Below are positions 1-9,034 of a stretch of DNA of 64,000 nt, piece by piece. Made by a program: the position numbers and the translations under genes. Below the pieces are notes generated by a model. That model had not been told where the DNA came from. It saw only the letters and a program-made list of their open reading frames with translations, and searched no databases. The DNA is taken from contig NZ_JADMJL010000013.1 in assembly GCF_018780585.1 (NCBI RefSeq), positions 25,236 to 89,235 on the forward strand, given 5' to 3'. The stretch comes from Methyloversatilis discipulorum. Lineage in GTDB: Bacteria > Pseudomonadota > Gammaproteobacteria > Burkholderiales > Rhodocyclaceae. Positions within the stretch are counted from its first letter, which is position 1. The number at the start of each line of letters is the position of its first letter.

Positions 1-943
1 CGCCCTCGACCCGCACCACCCAGGGCAGCTTCGCCGCCTGCAGGTTTTCCTTGGTACGTGCCAGTTCGCGGCCGGAAATGTCGGAGCCGAAGATGGGCAG
101 TTCGCGCGGCGTCTGCGCGCGCGCAGCGGCGGCGTCACGCACCGTCGTCCATACCGCGGCGCTGAACGGCGTGAGCTTTTCGAAGGCGAAGCTGCGACCG
201 AGGCCGGGCGCGATGTCGAGCGCCATCTGCGCGGCTTCGATCAGGAAGGTGCCGCTGCCGCACATCGGGTCGAAGAAGGGCTCCACCCGGTCCCAGCCGG
301 ACAGCATGATGATGCCGGCGGCGAGGTTTTCCTTGATCGGCGCCTCGACCGCGGCCACCTTGAAGCCGCGCTTGTACAGCGGCTCACCCGAGGTATCGAG
401 GTAGAGCGTGGCTTCGCGGTCGGTCAGGAAGACGTGGGCGCGCACGTCCGGATTGGCGGTGTCGATGCTGGGCCGCTGCCGGGTCTGTTCGCGCATGCGG
501 TCGCAGATCGCGTCCTTCACGCGCAGCGTCACGAAATCAACGCTCTTCAGCGGCGAGCGCACCGCGGTCGTGTAGACGCGCAGCGTGCGCTTGGGGCTGA
601 ACCAGCGCTCCCACGGCAGGCCGTAGGCGAGCTTGAAGATGTCGTCTTCCTTGCGGTACGGCCCCTGGCCGACGCGCCACAGCACGCGGGTGGCGATGCG
701 GCTTTCCAGGTTGACGGTGTAGGCCAGCTTCCAGTCGCCGGTGAAGCCGACGCCGCCCGGCACGACCTTGACGTCGGCCGCACCGAGCCGCGTCAGCTCG
801 TCGGCCAGCACGGGTTCGAGGCCGCGCGGACAGGGCGAGAAGAAATACTGGCCGGACTTCAGTTCCGGCTCCTCGCGGACCACGCGACGGACGGCGCGCA
901 CGCCGGGCTTGGGGGCATTCGATGCGTTCGGTGGTGTGTTCAT
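1..943 (-). CDS. rlmL: 23S rRNA (guanine-N2) methyltransferase, RlmL/YcbY type, 3' end outside window
   Basis: Only the N-terminal ~314 codons are present; the gene runs off the left edge. The start ATG is at 943, 3 nt before the stop of hemJ (947), so it follows hemJ in the same minus-strand run. The N-terminus carries the SPCPRGLEPVLADEL segment that opens THUMP-containing RNA methyltransferases, and near residue 226-232 the SAM-binding motif DPMCGSGTF followed by LIEA. This is the UPF0020 family, which methylates a guanine of 23S rRNA in E. coli RlmL. The E. coli protein carries a second methyltransferase domain (RlmK); whether this one does cannot be seen. Confidence 0.85.
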   Translation of the reverse strand, partial: MNTPPNASNAPKPGVRAVRRVVREEPELKSGQYFFSPCPRGLEPVLADELTRLGAADVKVVPGGVGFTGDWKLAYTVNLESRIATRVLWRVGQGPYRKEDDIFKLAYGLPWERWFSPKRTLRVYTTAVRSPLKSVDFVTLRVKDAICDRMREQTRQRPSIDTANPDVRAHVFLTDREATLYLDTSGEPLYKRGFKVAAVEAPIKENLAAGIIMLSGWDRVEPFFDPMCGSGTFLIEAAQMALDIAPGLGRSFAFEKLTPFSAAVWTTVRDAAAARAQTPRELPIFGSDISGRELARTKENLQAAKLPWVVRVEG

Positions 944-946
944 GGA

Positions 947-1375
947 TCAAAAGGGCTTCAGCACGACGAGGATGACGACCACGAACAGCACCAGCACCGG
1001 CGCTTCGTTGAACCAGCGGAACCAGACGTGGCTGCGCGTGTTGCGCCCGGCCTCGAAGTCGCGCAGCAGGCGCGCGCAGTAGTGGTGATAGCCGACCAGC
1101 AGCAGCACCAGCGTGAGCTTGGCGTGCATCCAGCCGCCGGAAATGCCTTCGCCCAGCCACAGCCAGAGGCCGAAACCGACCGCCAGCCCGGCCAGCGGCC
1201 CCATGAAGCGCAGCAGCTTGCGCGACATCAGCAGCAGGCGGTCGCGCACCGCGGTTTCGTCCGGCCCGAGCATGGCCAGATTGACGAAGATGCGCGGCAG
1301 GTAGAACAGGCCGGCGAACCAGCTGGTGACGAAAACGATGTGCAGGGCCTTGGCCCACAGGTAGCTGCTTTGCAT
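947..1375 (-). CDS. hemJ: Protoporphyrinogen oxidase HemJ (CopD-like membrane protein)
   Basis: A 142-residue integral membrane protein with four hydrophobic helices. The N-terminal KALHIVFVTSWFAG segment holds the conserved early histidine of HemJ, and WMHAKLTLV in the second half is also typical. HemJ is the oxygen-independent protoporphyrinogen IX oxidase used by many proteobacteria lacking HemG and HemY, the penultimate step of haem synthesis. It sits 11 nt downstream of the SDR gene and just upstream of rlmL on the same strand. Length matches the family. No other haem gene is in the window. Confidence 0.88.
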   Translation of the reverse strand: MQSSYLWAKALHIVFVTSWFAGLFYLPRIFVNLAMLGPDETAVRDRLLLMSRKLLRFMGPLAGLAVGFGLWLWLGEGISGGWMHAKLTLVLLLVGYHHYCARLLRDFEAGRNTRSHVWFRWFNEAPVLVLFVVVILVVLKPF

Positions 1376-1386
1376 GGTCGACAGGA

Positions 1387-2325
1387 TCAGGAGGTCGTGG
1401 AAGGGGTTTTCAGTGCGGCGGCGAGCACGGCGTCGACGTCTGGCCGGGCCAGCCGGACGCGCAGCTCGCGCTTCATGCGGCGGTTGTCGAGCACGCGCGA
1501 CTCACCCATGAAGGAAAGCGTCATCGGCGACAGCTTCTGCGCCGCTTCCGCGCGCGTAACGCGCGGCGGGCGCGGCAGCGCGAAGGCGTCGGCGACGCGG
1601 TCGAAATAGTCGGCCATCTTCAGCCGGGTGTCGTCGCTGGCGTTGAAGGTGCGGCCGCCGCGGGCGCGATGCAGCGCGGCCCAGGCCAGGCGGGCGAGAT
1701 CCTCGGCGTCGATGTGATTGGTGTGCACGTCGTCGTCGGCCTGCAGCACCGGATCACCACGCTGCAGCCGCTCCAGCGGCAGGCGGTCCGGCCCGTAGAT
1801 GCCGGGCGCCCGCAGGATGGACACGGCAACGCCGCGCCGTGCCAGCGTGCGCACGGCGCGCTCGGCATCGACCCGTCGCCGGCCGCGCGCGCTGGCCGGC
1901 CGCAGCGGCCGGCTTTCCGGCACCAGCGCGCCGGCGCAGTCGCCATAGACGCCGCTGGTGCTGATGTAACAGAGCCGGCGCACGCGACCGGCGCGCGCCA
2001 GCGTGTCGACCAGCGCGCGGCTGCGCGGATCAGTCGCCGCGCCGGAATTCGGCGGCGGCGCAAAATGCCACACCCAGCCGGCAAGCGACGCGACGCGGCG
2101 CAGGCTGCGCCGCTCGTCGAGGTCGGCGCGCACGCAGCGCACGCCCAGCGGGCGCAAATCGGCCGCCGCGGCGTCGCTGCGCACCAGCGCCAGCACGCGG
2201 ATCCGGCGGGCAAGCCACGGCAGGGCGCGACGCGCAACGTCGCCACAGCCTACAATCAGCAGTCTTGACCGGGCGCCACACCAGTTTGCGGGGGTGGCGC
2301 GTCGCGGTCTGCTCTTCATCTTCAT
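1387..2325 (-). CDS. NAD-dependent epimerase/dehydratase-like SDR protein (YeeZ-like)
   Basis: 312 residues if the ATG at 2325 is used; the first ~20 residues are basic and unlike the family, so the true start may lie further in. The Rossmann motif RLLIVGCGDVARR comes next, followed by ISTSGVYGDCAG, ILRAPGIYGPDR and NHIDAEDLARL, all typical of extended SDRs of the YeeZ type. The usual catalytic YxxxK is not obvious. Substrate unknown. Its start is only 22 nt from the divergent ferredoxin-reductase gene, so the two promoters must overlap one another's coding or leader sequence. Confidence 0.75.
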   Translation of the reverse strand: MKMKSRPRRATPANWCGARSRLLIVGCGDVARRALPWLARRIRVLALVRSDAAAADLRPLGVRCVRADLDERRSLRRVASLAGWVWHFAPPPNSGAATDPRSRALVDTLARAGRVRRLCYISTSGVYGDCAGALVPESRPLRPASARGRRRVDAERAVRTLARRGVAVSILRAPGIYGPDRLPLERLQRGDPVLQADDDVHTNHIDAEDLARLAWAALHRARGGRTFNASDDTRLKMADYFDRVADAFALPRPPRVTRAEAAQKLSPMTLSFMGESRVLDNRRMKRELRVRLARPDVDAVLAAALKTPSTTS

Positions 2326-2347
2326 TAACGGATTGTCTCACGCAGCC

Positions 2348-3361
2348 ATGTCCTATCAGGTCACGCTCCAGCCCAGCCAGCACCAGTTCACCACCGATTC
2401 CGAAACCCGCCTGCTCGACGCCGCCCTGGCCGCCGGCTTCAACCTGCCCTACGGCTGCCGCAACGGCGCCTGCGGTTCGTGCAAGGGCAAGGTGCTGTCG
2501 GGCACCGTCGATTACGGCAAGTACCAGGCCGCCAAGCTGACCGAGGCCGAGAAGGCCCAGGGCTATGCGCTGTTCTGCGTCGCCACCGCCTGTTCGGACC
2601 TGCAGCTGGAATGCCGCGAAGTGGGCGGTCTGAAGGACATCGCCGTACGCACGCTGCCCACGCGCGTGCAGGAGATGCAGAAGCTCGCGCCCGACGTGAT
2701 GCTGCTCAAGCTGAAGCTGCCGGCCAACGAACGCCTGCAGTTCCTGGCCGGCCAGTACATCGACTTCCTGCTGAAGGAAGGCAAGCGCCGCAGCTTCTCG
2801 ATCGCCAATGCGCCGCACGACGACGAATTCATCACGCTGCACATCCGCGAAGTGCCGGGCGGCCATTTCACCGGCCACGTGTTCGGTGCGATGAAGGAAC
2901 GCGACATCCTGCGTTTCGAAGGCCCGCACGGCAGTTTCTTCCTGCGCGAGGACGTCGAGCGGCCGGTGGTGATGCTGGCCGGTGGCACCGGTTTCGCGCC
3001 GATCAAGGCGGTGATCGAGCACGCGATCAAGATCGGCTACACGCAGCCGATCACGCTGTACTGGGGTGCGCGCACGAAGCAGGATCTGTACATGCACGAA
3101 CTGGCCCAGAGCTGGGTCGGCGCCCTGCCCGGCTTCCGCTATGTGCCGGTGCTGTCGGAGCCGGCAGCCGGTGACGCGTGGGACGGCCGCACAGGCTTCG
3201 TCCATCAGGTCGTCATGGCCGATCTGCCCGACCTGTCGGGTCATCAGGTCTATGCCTGTGGCGGCCCGGCGATGATCGATGCGGCGAAGGAGGACTTCAC
3301 CCGCCAGTGCCGTCTGCCGATAGAACACTTTCACGCTGACTCCTTCACCTATTCAACGTAA
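2348..3361 (+). CDS. 2Fe-2S ferredoxin-NAD(P)H reductase (CDP-6-deoxy-glucoseen reductase-like)
   Basis: 337 residues, two parts. Residues 1-90 form a plant-type [2Fe-2S] ferredoxin domain with cluster cysteines in CRNGACGSCKG and a later FCVATA. The rest is an FNR-like reductase: FAD motif RRSFSIANA, GPHGSFFL, the NAD(P) motif MLAGGTGFAPIKA, and a C-terminal CGGPAMID. It passes electrons from NAD(P)H through FAD to the cluster. Betaproteobacterial homologues are usually named CDP-6-deoxy-delta-3,4-glucoseen reductase after AscD, but no deoxysugar genes lie here, so the physiological partner is unknown. The ATG at 2348 was chosen because the ferredoxin fold begins directly after it. Confidence 0.85.
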   Translation: MSYQVTLQPSQHQFTTDSETRLLDAALAAGFNLPYGCRNGACGSCKGKVLSGTVDYGKYQAAKLTEAEKAQGYALFCVATACSDLQLECREVGGLKDIAVRTLPTRVQEMQKLAPDVMLLKLKLPANERLQFLAGQYIDFLLKEGKRRSFSIANAPHDDEFITLHIREVPGGHFTGHVFGAMKERDILRFEGPHGSFFLREDVERPVVMLAGGTGFAPIKAVIEHAIKIGYTQPITLYWGARTKQDLYMHELAQSWVGALPGFRYVPVLSEPAAGDAWDGRTGFVHQVVMADLPDLSGHQVYACGGPAMIDAAKEDFTRQCRLPIEHFHADSFTYST

Positions 3362-3369
3362 TCGACGTA

Positions 3370-4506
3370 ATGGACCAGGACGTTTTCTTCACCCGGGAAC
3401 CGGTGGTCAACAAGCAGCGGGCGATCACTGCCACACGGCTGCGCGTGCACGCACCGGACTGCGCGACGGCGGTGGCCGCGCTCGAATCGATCGGCGATGA
3501 CTGGCCGCTGGCGCGCCCGGTCTTCGTCGGCCTCGCCGGCTGCCGGCCGGACGCCACGCTGGCCGACTGGATCGCGCCGGAAGGCGCCATGCTGGAGGTC
3601 GCCGCGCCCTCGCTGGCCGACCCGGTGACCGCGCAGGCGGTGTCGCAACTGGCGCAGTCAGGTCTGCCGCTGGTGCTGTCCGACTACAAGGCCGGTACCG
3701 AAATTCCTGCCGGCCTCGCCTTCCGCTTCGTGATGGCCGACGCCCGCGTGCAGCCGGTCACCATCCGCGTGCCGGGCATCCTGATCGCCACCGGCATCGA
3801 CGAGCCGGCCGCCTTCGACGCCGCAATCAAGGCCGGTTACGGCGGTGCCGCCGGCTGGTTTTTCAAGGCCGGACAGACCACGGCGAAGAAGCTCGCACCG
3901 GCGCACGCACAGATCGTGCGCGTGCTGAATCTGGTCCGCCGCAACGCCGACCCGAAGCAGATCGAGGACGCGATGAAGCAGGACGTGGCGCTGTCCTTCA
4001 AGCTGCTGCGCTACATCAACTCGGCCGGCTTCGGCCTGATGTGCCAGGTGCAGTCCTTCCGCCACGCCGTGGTCATCCTCGGCTACGAAAAGCTGAACAA
4101 GTGGCTGTCGCTGCTGCTGGTGACCGCCGGCAAGGACCCGTCGGCGCCGGCGCTGATGCAGGCGGCGATCGCCCGTGGCCGGCTGATGGAAGTGCTGGGC
4201 GCCGAGTTCTTCCCGCGCGAGGAACACGACAACCTGTTCATCACCGGCGCCTTCTCGCTGCTTGACCGCCTGCTGGGTGCGCCGATGGACAAGGTGCTGG
4301 AAGAAATGTCGCTGCCGGACCGCATCAGCGACGCGCTGCTCGGCCAGGACGGCGCCTACACGCCCTTCCTGAAATTGGCCCGCGCCTGCGAGGACGCCTC
4401 GGCGGACGGGCTGTCGGAATTGACGCACGCACTCGGCCTGAGCGCCGATGCGGTGAATCGCGCCCAGCTGTCGGCGCTGAAGTTCGCCGATACGCTGGAG
4501 TTCTGA
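3370..4506 (+). CDS. HDOD domain signalling protein with degenerate EAL-like N-terminus
   Basis: 378 residues. The C-terminal half (about 195-330) is an HDOD domain: VRRNADPKQIEDAMKQD, LSFKLLRYINSA, then FRHAVVILGYEKLNKWL. The N-terminal ~190 residues look like the degraded EAL barrel of YuxH proteins; I see no intact EAL motif or metal-binding acidic set, so cyclic-di-GMP hydrolysis is unlikely and a binding or scaffold role more plausible. It starts 8 nt after the ferredoxin-reductase stop, suggesting one transcript, and ends facing ruvA. Confidence 0.82.
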   Translation: MDQDVFFTREPVVNKQRAITATRLRVHAPDCATAVAALESIGDDWPLARPVFVGLAGCRPDATLADWIAPEGAMLEVAAPSLADPVTAQAVSQLAQSGLPLVLSDYKAGTEIPAGLAFRFVMADARVQPVTIRVPGILIATGIDEPAAFDAAIKAGYGGAAGWFFKAGQTTAKKLAPAHAQIVRVLNLVRRNADPKQIEDAMKQDVALSFKLLRYINSAGFGLMCQVQSFRHAVVILGYEKLNKWLSLLLVTAGKDPSAPALMQAAIARGRLMEVLGAEFFPREEHDNLFITGAFSLLDRLLGAPMDKVLEEMSLPDRISDALLGQDGAYTPFLKLARACEDASADGLSELTHALGLSADAVNRAQLSALKFADTLEF

Positions 4507-4565
4507 GTTCCGGTTCTGAAGGCCGCGCAGCGGAGGCCGGTCCCGCAGTGTGAGTCCCGGCCGTA

Positions 4566-5141
4566 TCAGGCCTTTGACAGCGCCTTCAGGGCCTGGCGGA
4601 TGCCATCCGACACGCTGACGCCTTCCGGCAGCGTCTTCAGCGCCGCCTGCGCCTCGCGGTCGCTGTAGCCGAGCGCCATCAGCGCGTTCAGGATGTCGGC
4701 GCCGGCATCCGGCGCGACCGCGGCGGCCAGCGACGCGGTGGGCATCAGCTTGTCGCGAAGTTCCAGCAGCAGGCGCTCGGCGGTCTTCTTGCCGATGCCC
4801 GGTATCTTCGTCAGCCGCCCCGCCTCCTGCATCGCCACCACGCGCGCAAGTTCATCGACCGACATGCCGGACAACACGGCCAGCGCCATGCGCGGGCCGA
4901 TGCCGCTGATCTTCACCAGCTGGCGGAAGGCCGCCAGCTCGGCCGGCGCACCGAAGCCGAACAGGAAGTGCCCGTCCTCGCGGACGACGAAATGCGTGTG
5001 CAGCGTCACCCTCTCGCCGATGGCAGGCAGGTTGTAGAAGGTGCTCATCGGCACATCGACTTCATAACCCACACCCTGCACATCGAGCAGGATGCGCGGC
5101 GGGTTCTTTTCCAGCAGTGAGCCGGTGAGGCGACCGATCAT
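4566..5141 (-). CDS. ruvA: Holliday junction DNA helicase subunit RuvA
   Basis: 191 residues from the ATG at 5141 (MIGRLTG), the normal RuvA start and size. The OB-fold N-terminus, helix-hairpin-helix motifs ([18 protein letters not shown] and [16 protein letters not shown]) and the C-terminal domain III that contacts RuvB are all present. RuvA binds four-way junctions and loads RuvB for branch migration. It is the last gene of a minus-strand run beginning with the PTS genes and starts 43 nt after ruvC. ruvB, normally next, is absent; a convergent HDOD gene follows instead. Confidence 0.96.
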   Translation of the reverse strand: MIGRLTGSLLEKNPPRILLDVQGVGYEVDVPMSTFYNLPAIGERVTLHTHFVVREDGHFLFGFGAPAELAAFRQLVKISGIGPRMALAVLSGMSVDELARVVAMQEAGRLTKIPGIGKKTAERLLLELRDKLMPTASLAAAVAPDAGADILNALMALGYSDREAQAALKTLPEGVSVSDGIRQALKALSKA

Positions 5142-5184
5142 GAAAACTCCGGGAGACTGTAGGCGCTTGCCGCGACGAATGCGG

Positions 5185-5721
5185 TCAGGCCGGACGACGC
5201 GCGATGATACGCCCGCCGCGACGGCGCGCACCGGGGCCGCCGATGGCGCCCATGCCGCGTGCGGCGTGCGCGTGGCAGATGGCGCAGGCCAGCGCGTCAG
5301 CGGCGTCGGTGCCGGGCGCCGCGGCGAGCGCGAGCAGGCGGGCCACCATGTACTGCACCTGTTCCTTGTTCGCCTTGCCGTGCCCGACCACCGCCTGCTT
5401 CACCTGCAGCGCGGTGTACTCGGCGACCGGCAAGCCGGTGGCGGTCAGCGCCGACAGCGCGGCGCCGCGCGCCTGACCGAGCAGCAGCGTAGATTGCGGG
5501 TTCACGTTCACGAAGACGATTTCCACCGCCGCGTGCGTCGGCTGCCAGGTATCGACCACCTCGCGGATACCGGCGAACAGCGTGGCGATGCGCGACGGCA
5601 AGGGCTCGCGTTCGTTCGAGGTGATGCGGCCGCTGGCGACGTAACGCAGCTTCGCACCCTCGGCTTCGAGCACGCCGAAGCCGGTGATGCGCAGGCCGGG
5701 ATCGATGCCCAGGATGCGCAT
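5185..5721 (-). CDS. ruvC: Crossover junction endodeoxyribonuclease RuvC
   Basis: 178 residues beginning [17 protein letters not shown], which supplies the first catalytic aspartate (D7). The acidic residues in AAVEIVFVN and in the late [13 protein letters not shown] segment complete the RNase H-like site. RuvC cuts Holliday junctions symmetrically after RuvAB processing. The start is 5 nt past the ptsI stop, so ruvC appears to be carried on the PTS transcript. The C-terminus has an extra basic tail ([12 protein letters not shown]) slightly longer than in E. coli. Confidence 0.96.
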   Translation of the reverse strand: MRILGIDPGLRITGFGVLEAEGAKLRYVASGRITSNEREPLPSRIATLFAGIREVVDTWQPTHAAVEIVFVNVNPQSTLLLGQARGAALSALTATGLPVAEYTALQVKQAVVGHGKANKEQVQYMVARLLALAAAPGTDAADALACAICHAHAARGMGAIGGPGARRRGGRIIARRPA

Positions 5722-5726
5722 GTCGC

Positions 5727-7475
5727 TCACTGCACCATGCCGCTGCCGACGTTGATGCGTTCGAGTTGCTCGCGGATGCGGATCGGGTCGTCGGAACGCA
5801 GCAGCTTGATCACGCGCGGCGCGATGTCGCCGCAGTCGCAGCGCAGTACCTCGCGTTTCACTTCCAGCAGCTGCGACGGATGCATCGAGAACTGGCGCAG
5901 GCCCATGCCCAGCAGCAGGCGCGCGAACTGCGGCTCGCCGGCCATCTCGCCGCACACCGCCACCGGCATGCCGGCCCGCTTGGCCTGCGCGATCACCTGC
6001 TGCACCAGCCGCAGCACGGCCGGATGCAGCGGGTCGTAAAGGTGCGCCACCGCCTCGTCGGCGCGGTCGATCGCCAGCGTGTACTGGATCAGGTCATTGG
6101 TGCCGATGGACAGGAAGCTGAAGTGGTTCATCAGCGTGCCAAGCGCCAGCGCCGCAGCCGGAATCTCGACCATGGCACCGATCTCGACACGGTCGTCGAA
6201 CTTGCGGTTCGCTTCGCGCAGCTGCTGCTTGGCCAGCGCGACCATCGCCAGCGCCGATTCGATCTCGTGCTGGAAAGCCACCATGGGCAGCATGATGCGC
6301 ACCTTGCCGTAGTGCGCGGCGCGCAGGATGGCGCGCAGCTGGGTGACGAACATGCGCGGTTCGGCCAGGCAGTAGCGGATCGCGCGCAGGCCCAGCGCCG
6401 GGTTCGCTTCGCTGCGCTCGGCGCCACGCAGCGCCTTGTCGGCACCGATGTCCAGCGTGCGCAGGGTGACCGGTTTGCCCTTCATCGCCTGCACCACGCT
6501 GCGGTAGGCCTCGAACTGTTCGTCTTCGTCCGGCAGGTCGTCGCGGTTCAGGAACATGAACTCGGTGCGGAACAGGCCGATGCCGTCGGCCTCGACCTCG
6601 CGCACCTGTTCGACGTCCTGCGGCAGTTCGATGTTGGCGAACAGTTGCACCGCCTCGCCGTCGAGCGTGGTGGCAACGGCGCCGGTCAGGCGCTTCAGCT
6701 TCGAGCGCTCGATCTCGATCTCGCGCGCACGCAGCCGGTATTCGTCGAGGATGCGCTCGTCCGGATTGATGATGAGCACACCGCGCACGCCGTCGACGAT
6801 GAGCATGTCGTCGTCCTGGATCAGCCGGCGCGCCTGATGCATGCCGACCAGCGCGGGAATCGCCAGGCTGCGGGCGACGATGGCGGTGTGCGAGGTGGCA
6901 CCGCCGAGGTCGGTCACGAAGGCCGCGATGCGCTGCGCCTTGAACTGTATGGTGTCGGCCGGGGACAGGTCGTGTGCGACGACGATGCTGTCGGTGTCGC
7001 GCCGGCGGGTACTGACGCGATTGCGCTTGCCGGCCAGCGCCTTGATCACGCGCTCGACCACCTGCACCACGTCGGCGCTGCGGCTGCGCAGGTAGGCGTC
7101 GTCGATCTGTTCGAACTGCTCGACCAGCCGGTCCATCTGCCGCTTGATCGCCCACTCGGCGTTGCAGCGGCGGCTGCGGATGTACTCACCGGCCTCGTCG
7201 AGCAGCAGCGGATCGTCGAGAATCATGCTGTGCAGGTCGACGAAAGCGAGCAGTTCGCCGCGCGCCTCGGTGCCGTCGTTCAGCAGGCCGCTGCGCAGCT
7301 CGGCCAGTTCGGCGCGCACGGCGTCGAAGGCGCGGCCCAGCCGGACCACTTCGTCATCGACCTTGCGCGGCGGCAGCGAATAGTGGGCCACCTCGAGCGT
7401 CGCGTGCGACACCAGATAGGCGTGGCCGATCGCGATGCCGCCGGAAACGGCGAGACCGTGCAGCGTGAAGGTCAC
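5727..7475 (-). CDS. ptsI: Phosphoenolpyruvate-protein phosphotransferase (PTS enzyme I)
   Basis: 582 residues, normal for enzyme I. The phosphorylated histidine lies in [13 protein letters not shown] near residue 190; the PEP-binding barrel has [12 protein letters not shown] and [17 protein letters not shown], and the PEP-binding cysteine is in [10 protein letters not shown]. It moves phosphate from PEP to HPr. The start abuts the ptsH stop with no gap. No sugar-specific EIIB or EIIC permease is nearby, so with the EIIA-Man-like gene upstream this is best read as a regulatory phosphorelay rather than sugar uptake. Confidence 0.96.
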   Translation of the reverse strand: MTFTLHGLAVSGGIAIGHAYLVSHATLEVAHYSLPPRKVDDEVVRLGRAFDAVRAELAELRSGLLNDGTEARGELLAFVDLHSMILDDPLLLDEAGEYIRSRRCNAEWAIKRQMDRLVEQFEQIDDAYLRSRSADVVQVVERVIKALAGKRNRVSTRRRDTDSIVVAHDLSPADTIQFKAQRIAAFVTDLGGATSHTAIVARSLAIPALVGMHQARRLIQDDDMLIVDGVRGVLIINPDERILDEYRLRAREIEIERSKLKRLTGAVATTLDGEAVQLFANIELPQDVEQVREVEADGIGLFRTEFMFLNRDDLPDEDEQFEAYRSVVQAMKGKPVTLRTLDIGADKALRGAERSEANPALGLRAIRYCLAEPRMFVTQLRAILRAAHYGKVRIMLPMVAFQHEIESALAMVALAKQQLREANRKFDDRVEIGAMVEIPAAALALGTLMNHFSFLSIGTNDLIQYTLAIDRADEAVAHLYDPLHPAVLRLVQQVIAQAKRAGMPVAVCGEMAGEPQFARLLLGMGLRQFSMHPSQLLEVKREVLRCDCGDIAPRVIKLLRSDDPIRIREQLERINVGSGMVQ

Positions 7476-7745
7476 TTACTCGCCCTCGCCGAACTTGTCC
7501 TCGATCAGCGCGACCAGTGCAGCCATGGCAGCGTCGGCGTCGGCGCCTTCGGTCTCGATGACGATGACCGAGCCCTTGGCGGCCGCCAGCATCATGACAC
7601 CCATGATGCTCTTCGCATTGATGCGTCGCCCATTGCGCTCCAGCCACACCTCGCAGCCGTGGCGGCTGGCGATCTGGGTCAGCTTGGCCGAGGCGCGGGC
7701 GTGCAGGCCCAGCTTGTTGGTGATTTCGATCTCACGTCTTGGCAT
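7476..7745 (-). CDS. ptsH: Phosphocarrier protein HPr
   Basis: 89 residues. The active-site histidine is in NKLGLHARAS (about H15) and the region NAKSIMGVMMLAA holds the serine that HPr kinase phosphorylates in many proteobacteria, so regulation at both sites is possible. Its start lies 14 nt inside the 3' end of the EIIA gene and it touches ptsI, a tightly coupled three-gene unit. I do not see hprK in the window. Confidence 0.96.
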   Translation of the reverse strand: MPRREIEITNKLGLHARASAKLTQIASRHGCEVWLERNGRRINAKSIMGVMMLAAAKGSVIVIETEGADADAAMAALVALIEDKFGEGE

Positions 7746-8139
7746 CGCGCCCCACCTTCATCGCCATCACTCCGTCGCGGCCACCGCTGACCGCCTTGTT
7801 GACCAGCCCGTGCAGCGTTTCGCGCTCGCGATAGGTCAGCGTGCGCAGCAGCATGGGCAGATTGACGCCGGACACCGCCTCGACCTTGTCCGGCACGCAA
7901 AGTTTGAGCGCCAGATTGGACGGCGTGGCGCCGAAGATGTCGGTCAGCAGCAGCACGCCTTCACCGCTGTCGACGACCGACATCATCCGCCGCGCCAGCG
8001 GCAGCAGGTCCAGCGGATCGTCCTGCCCGGACACGCCGAGCTGCGCGATCTGCGCCGGCCGTGTGTTGAGCACGTGGCAGGCGCACTGGATCAGCGACTC
8101 GCCGTAGCTGCTGTGCGTAATCAGAAACAGGCCGATCAT
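7732..8139 (-). CDS. PTS EIIA component, mannose/fructose family (regulatory)
   Basis: 135 residues from the ATG at 8139 (MIGLFLITHSSYGESL); a start 13 codons further up is possible but adds unrelated sequence. The phosphorylated histidine is the one in LITHSSYG, and LLTDIFGATPSNLA is the usual EIIA-Man substrate loop. Known family role: accepts phosphate from HPr. In Betaproteobacteria this protein is found without EIIB/C and is thought to act as a regulator. First gene of the minus-strand run EIIA-HPr-EI-ruvC-ruvA. Confidence 0.92.
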   Translation of the reverse strand: MIGLFLITHSSYGESLIQCACHVLNTRPAQIAQLGVSGQDDPLDLLPLARRMMSVVDSGEGVLLLTDIFGATPSNLALKLCVPDKVEAVSGVNLPMLLRTLTYRERETLHGLVNKAVSGGRDGVMAMKVGRDAKT

Positions 8140-8218
8140 GTTTTGAATTCTCCCTTGGCGGCATTCTAAGCGCTGCAACCGGCTTGAACCGGGATGCCGG
8201 CACGGCGGACTGCGCAGA

Positions 8219-9034
8219 TCAGAAGCGGGCGCAGCGCTCGCAAGGCACCTGCACCACGGCGTGGTCTTCCAGCCGCACCGCGGTGAGCTCGCCGCCCCAC
8301 AGGCAACCCGAGTCCAGCGCGATCAGATTGGAAGCGCGGCGATAGCCCAGCGCCGACCAGTGGCCGCACACGACGGTGTGCGTGCGCCAGCGCGCGGCCT
8401 CGACGTCGAACCACGGCAGGTGTCCGGGCGGCGGCTCGTCCGGCGCCCCCTTGCTGAAGAACTCCATGTGACCGGCCGGCGTGCAGAAGCGCATCCGTGT
8501 GAGCGCATTGACGATGACGCGCAGGCGGTCCCAGCCGGTCAGCGTGTCGCTCCAGGCTGCCGGTTCGCTGCCCCACATGCGATGCATGAACTCGGCGTGC
8601 TGCGGCCCGCGCAGCGCGTCCTCGACCTCGCGCGCGAGCAGCATCGCCTGCACCACGTCCCACTGCGGCAGCAGGCCCGCATGCACCATCGCGAATCCGC
8701 CCTCGACGTGCATCATCGGCCGCTCGCGCAACCAGGCCAGCAGCTCGTCGCGGTCAGGCGCGTCGAGTACGTGGTGGAAGGTGTCCAGCCGGTGCTGTTT
8801 GCCGTGACCGGCGGCGATCATCAGCAGCGACAGGTCGTGGTTGCCGAGCACGGTCACCGCAGCGTCGCCGAGATCGCGCACGAAACGCAGGGTTTCCAGC
8901 GACTTCGGACCACGATTGACCAGATCGCCGACAAACCACAGCCGGTCACGACGGCGATCGAAGCCGCAGCGCTCGAGCAGCGTTTCGAGCGGGTCGAAAC
9001 AACCCTGCAGATCGCCGATCGCCCAGGTGCTCAT
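8219..9034 (-). CDS. apaH: Bis(5'-nucleosyl)-tetraphosphatase, symmetrical
   Basis: 271 residues with the metallophosphatase signature in order: GDLQGCFDPLETLL, GDLVNRGPKSLET, and GNHDLSLLM, then late histidines in VVCGHWSALG. ApaH splits Ap4A into two ADP and also removes Np4 caps from RNA in E. coli. The start ATG overlaps the stop of the upstream sugar-dehydratase gene by 4 nt (9031-9034), so the two are probably translationally coupled, an unusual partnership compared with the ksgA-apaG-apaH operon of enterobacteria. Confidence 0.95.
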   Translation of the reverse strand: MSTWAIGDLQGCFDPLETLLERCGFDRRRDRLWFVGDLVNRGPKSLETLRFVRDLGDAAVTVLGNHDLSLLMIAAGHGKQHRLDTFHHVLDAPDRDELLAWLRERPMMHVEGGFAMVHAGLLPQWDVVQAMLLAREVEDALRGPQHAEFMHRMWGSEPAAWSDTLTGWDRLRVIVNALTRMRFCTPAGHMEFFSKGAPDEPPPGHLPWFDVEAARWRTHTVVCGHWSALGYRRASNLIALDSGCLWGGELTAVRLEDHAVVQVPCERCARF

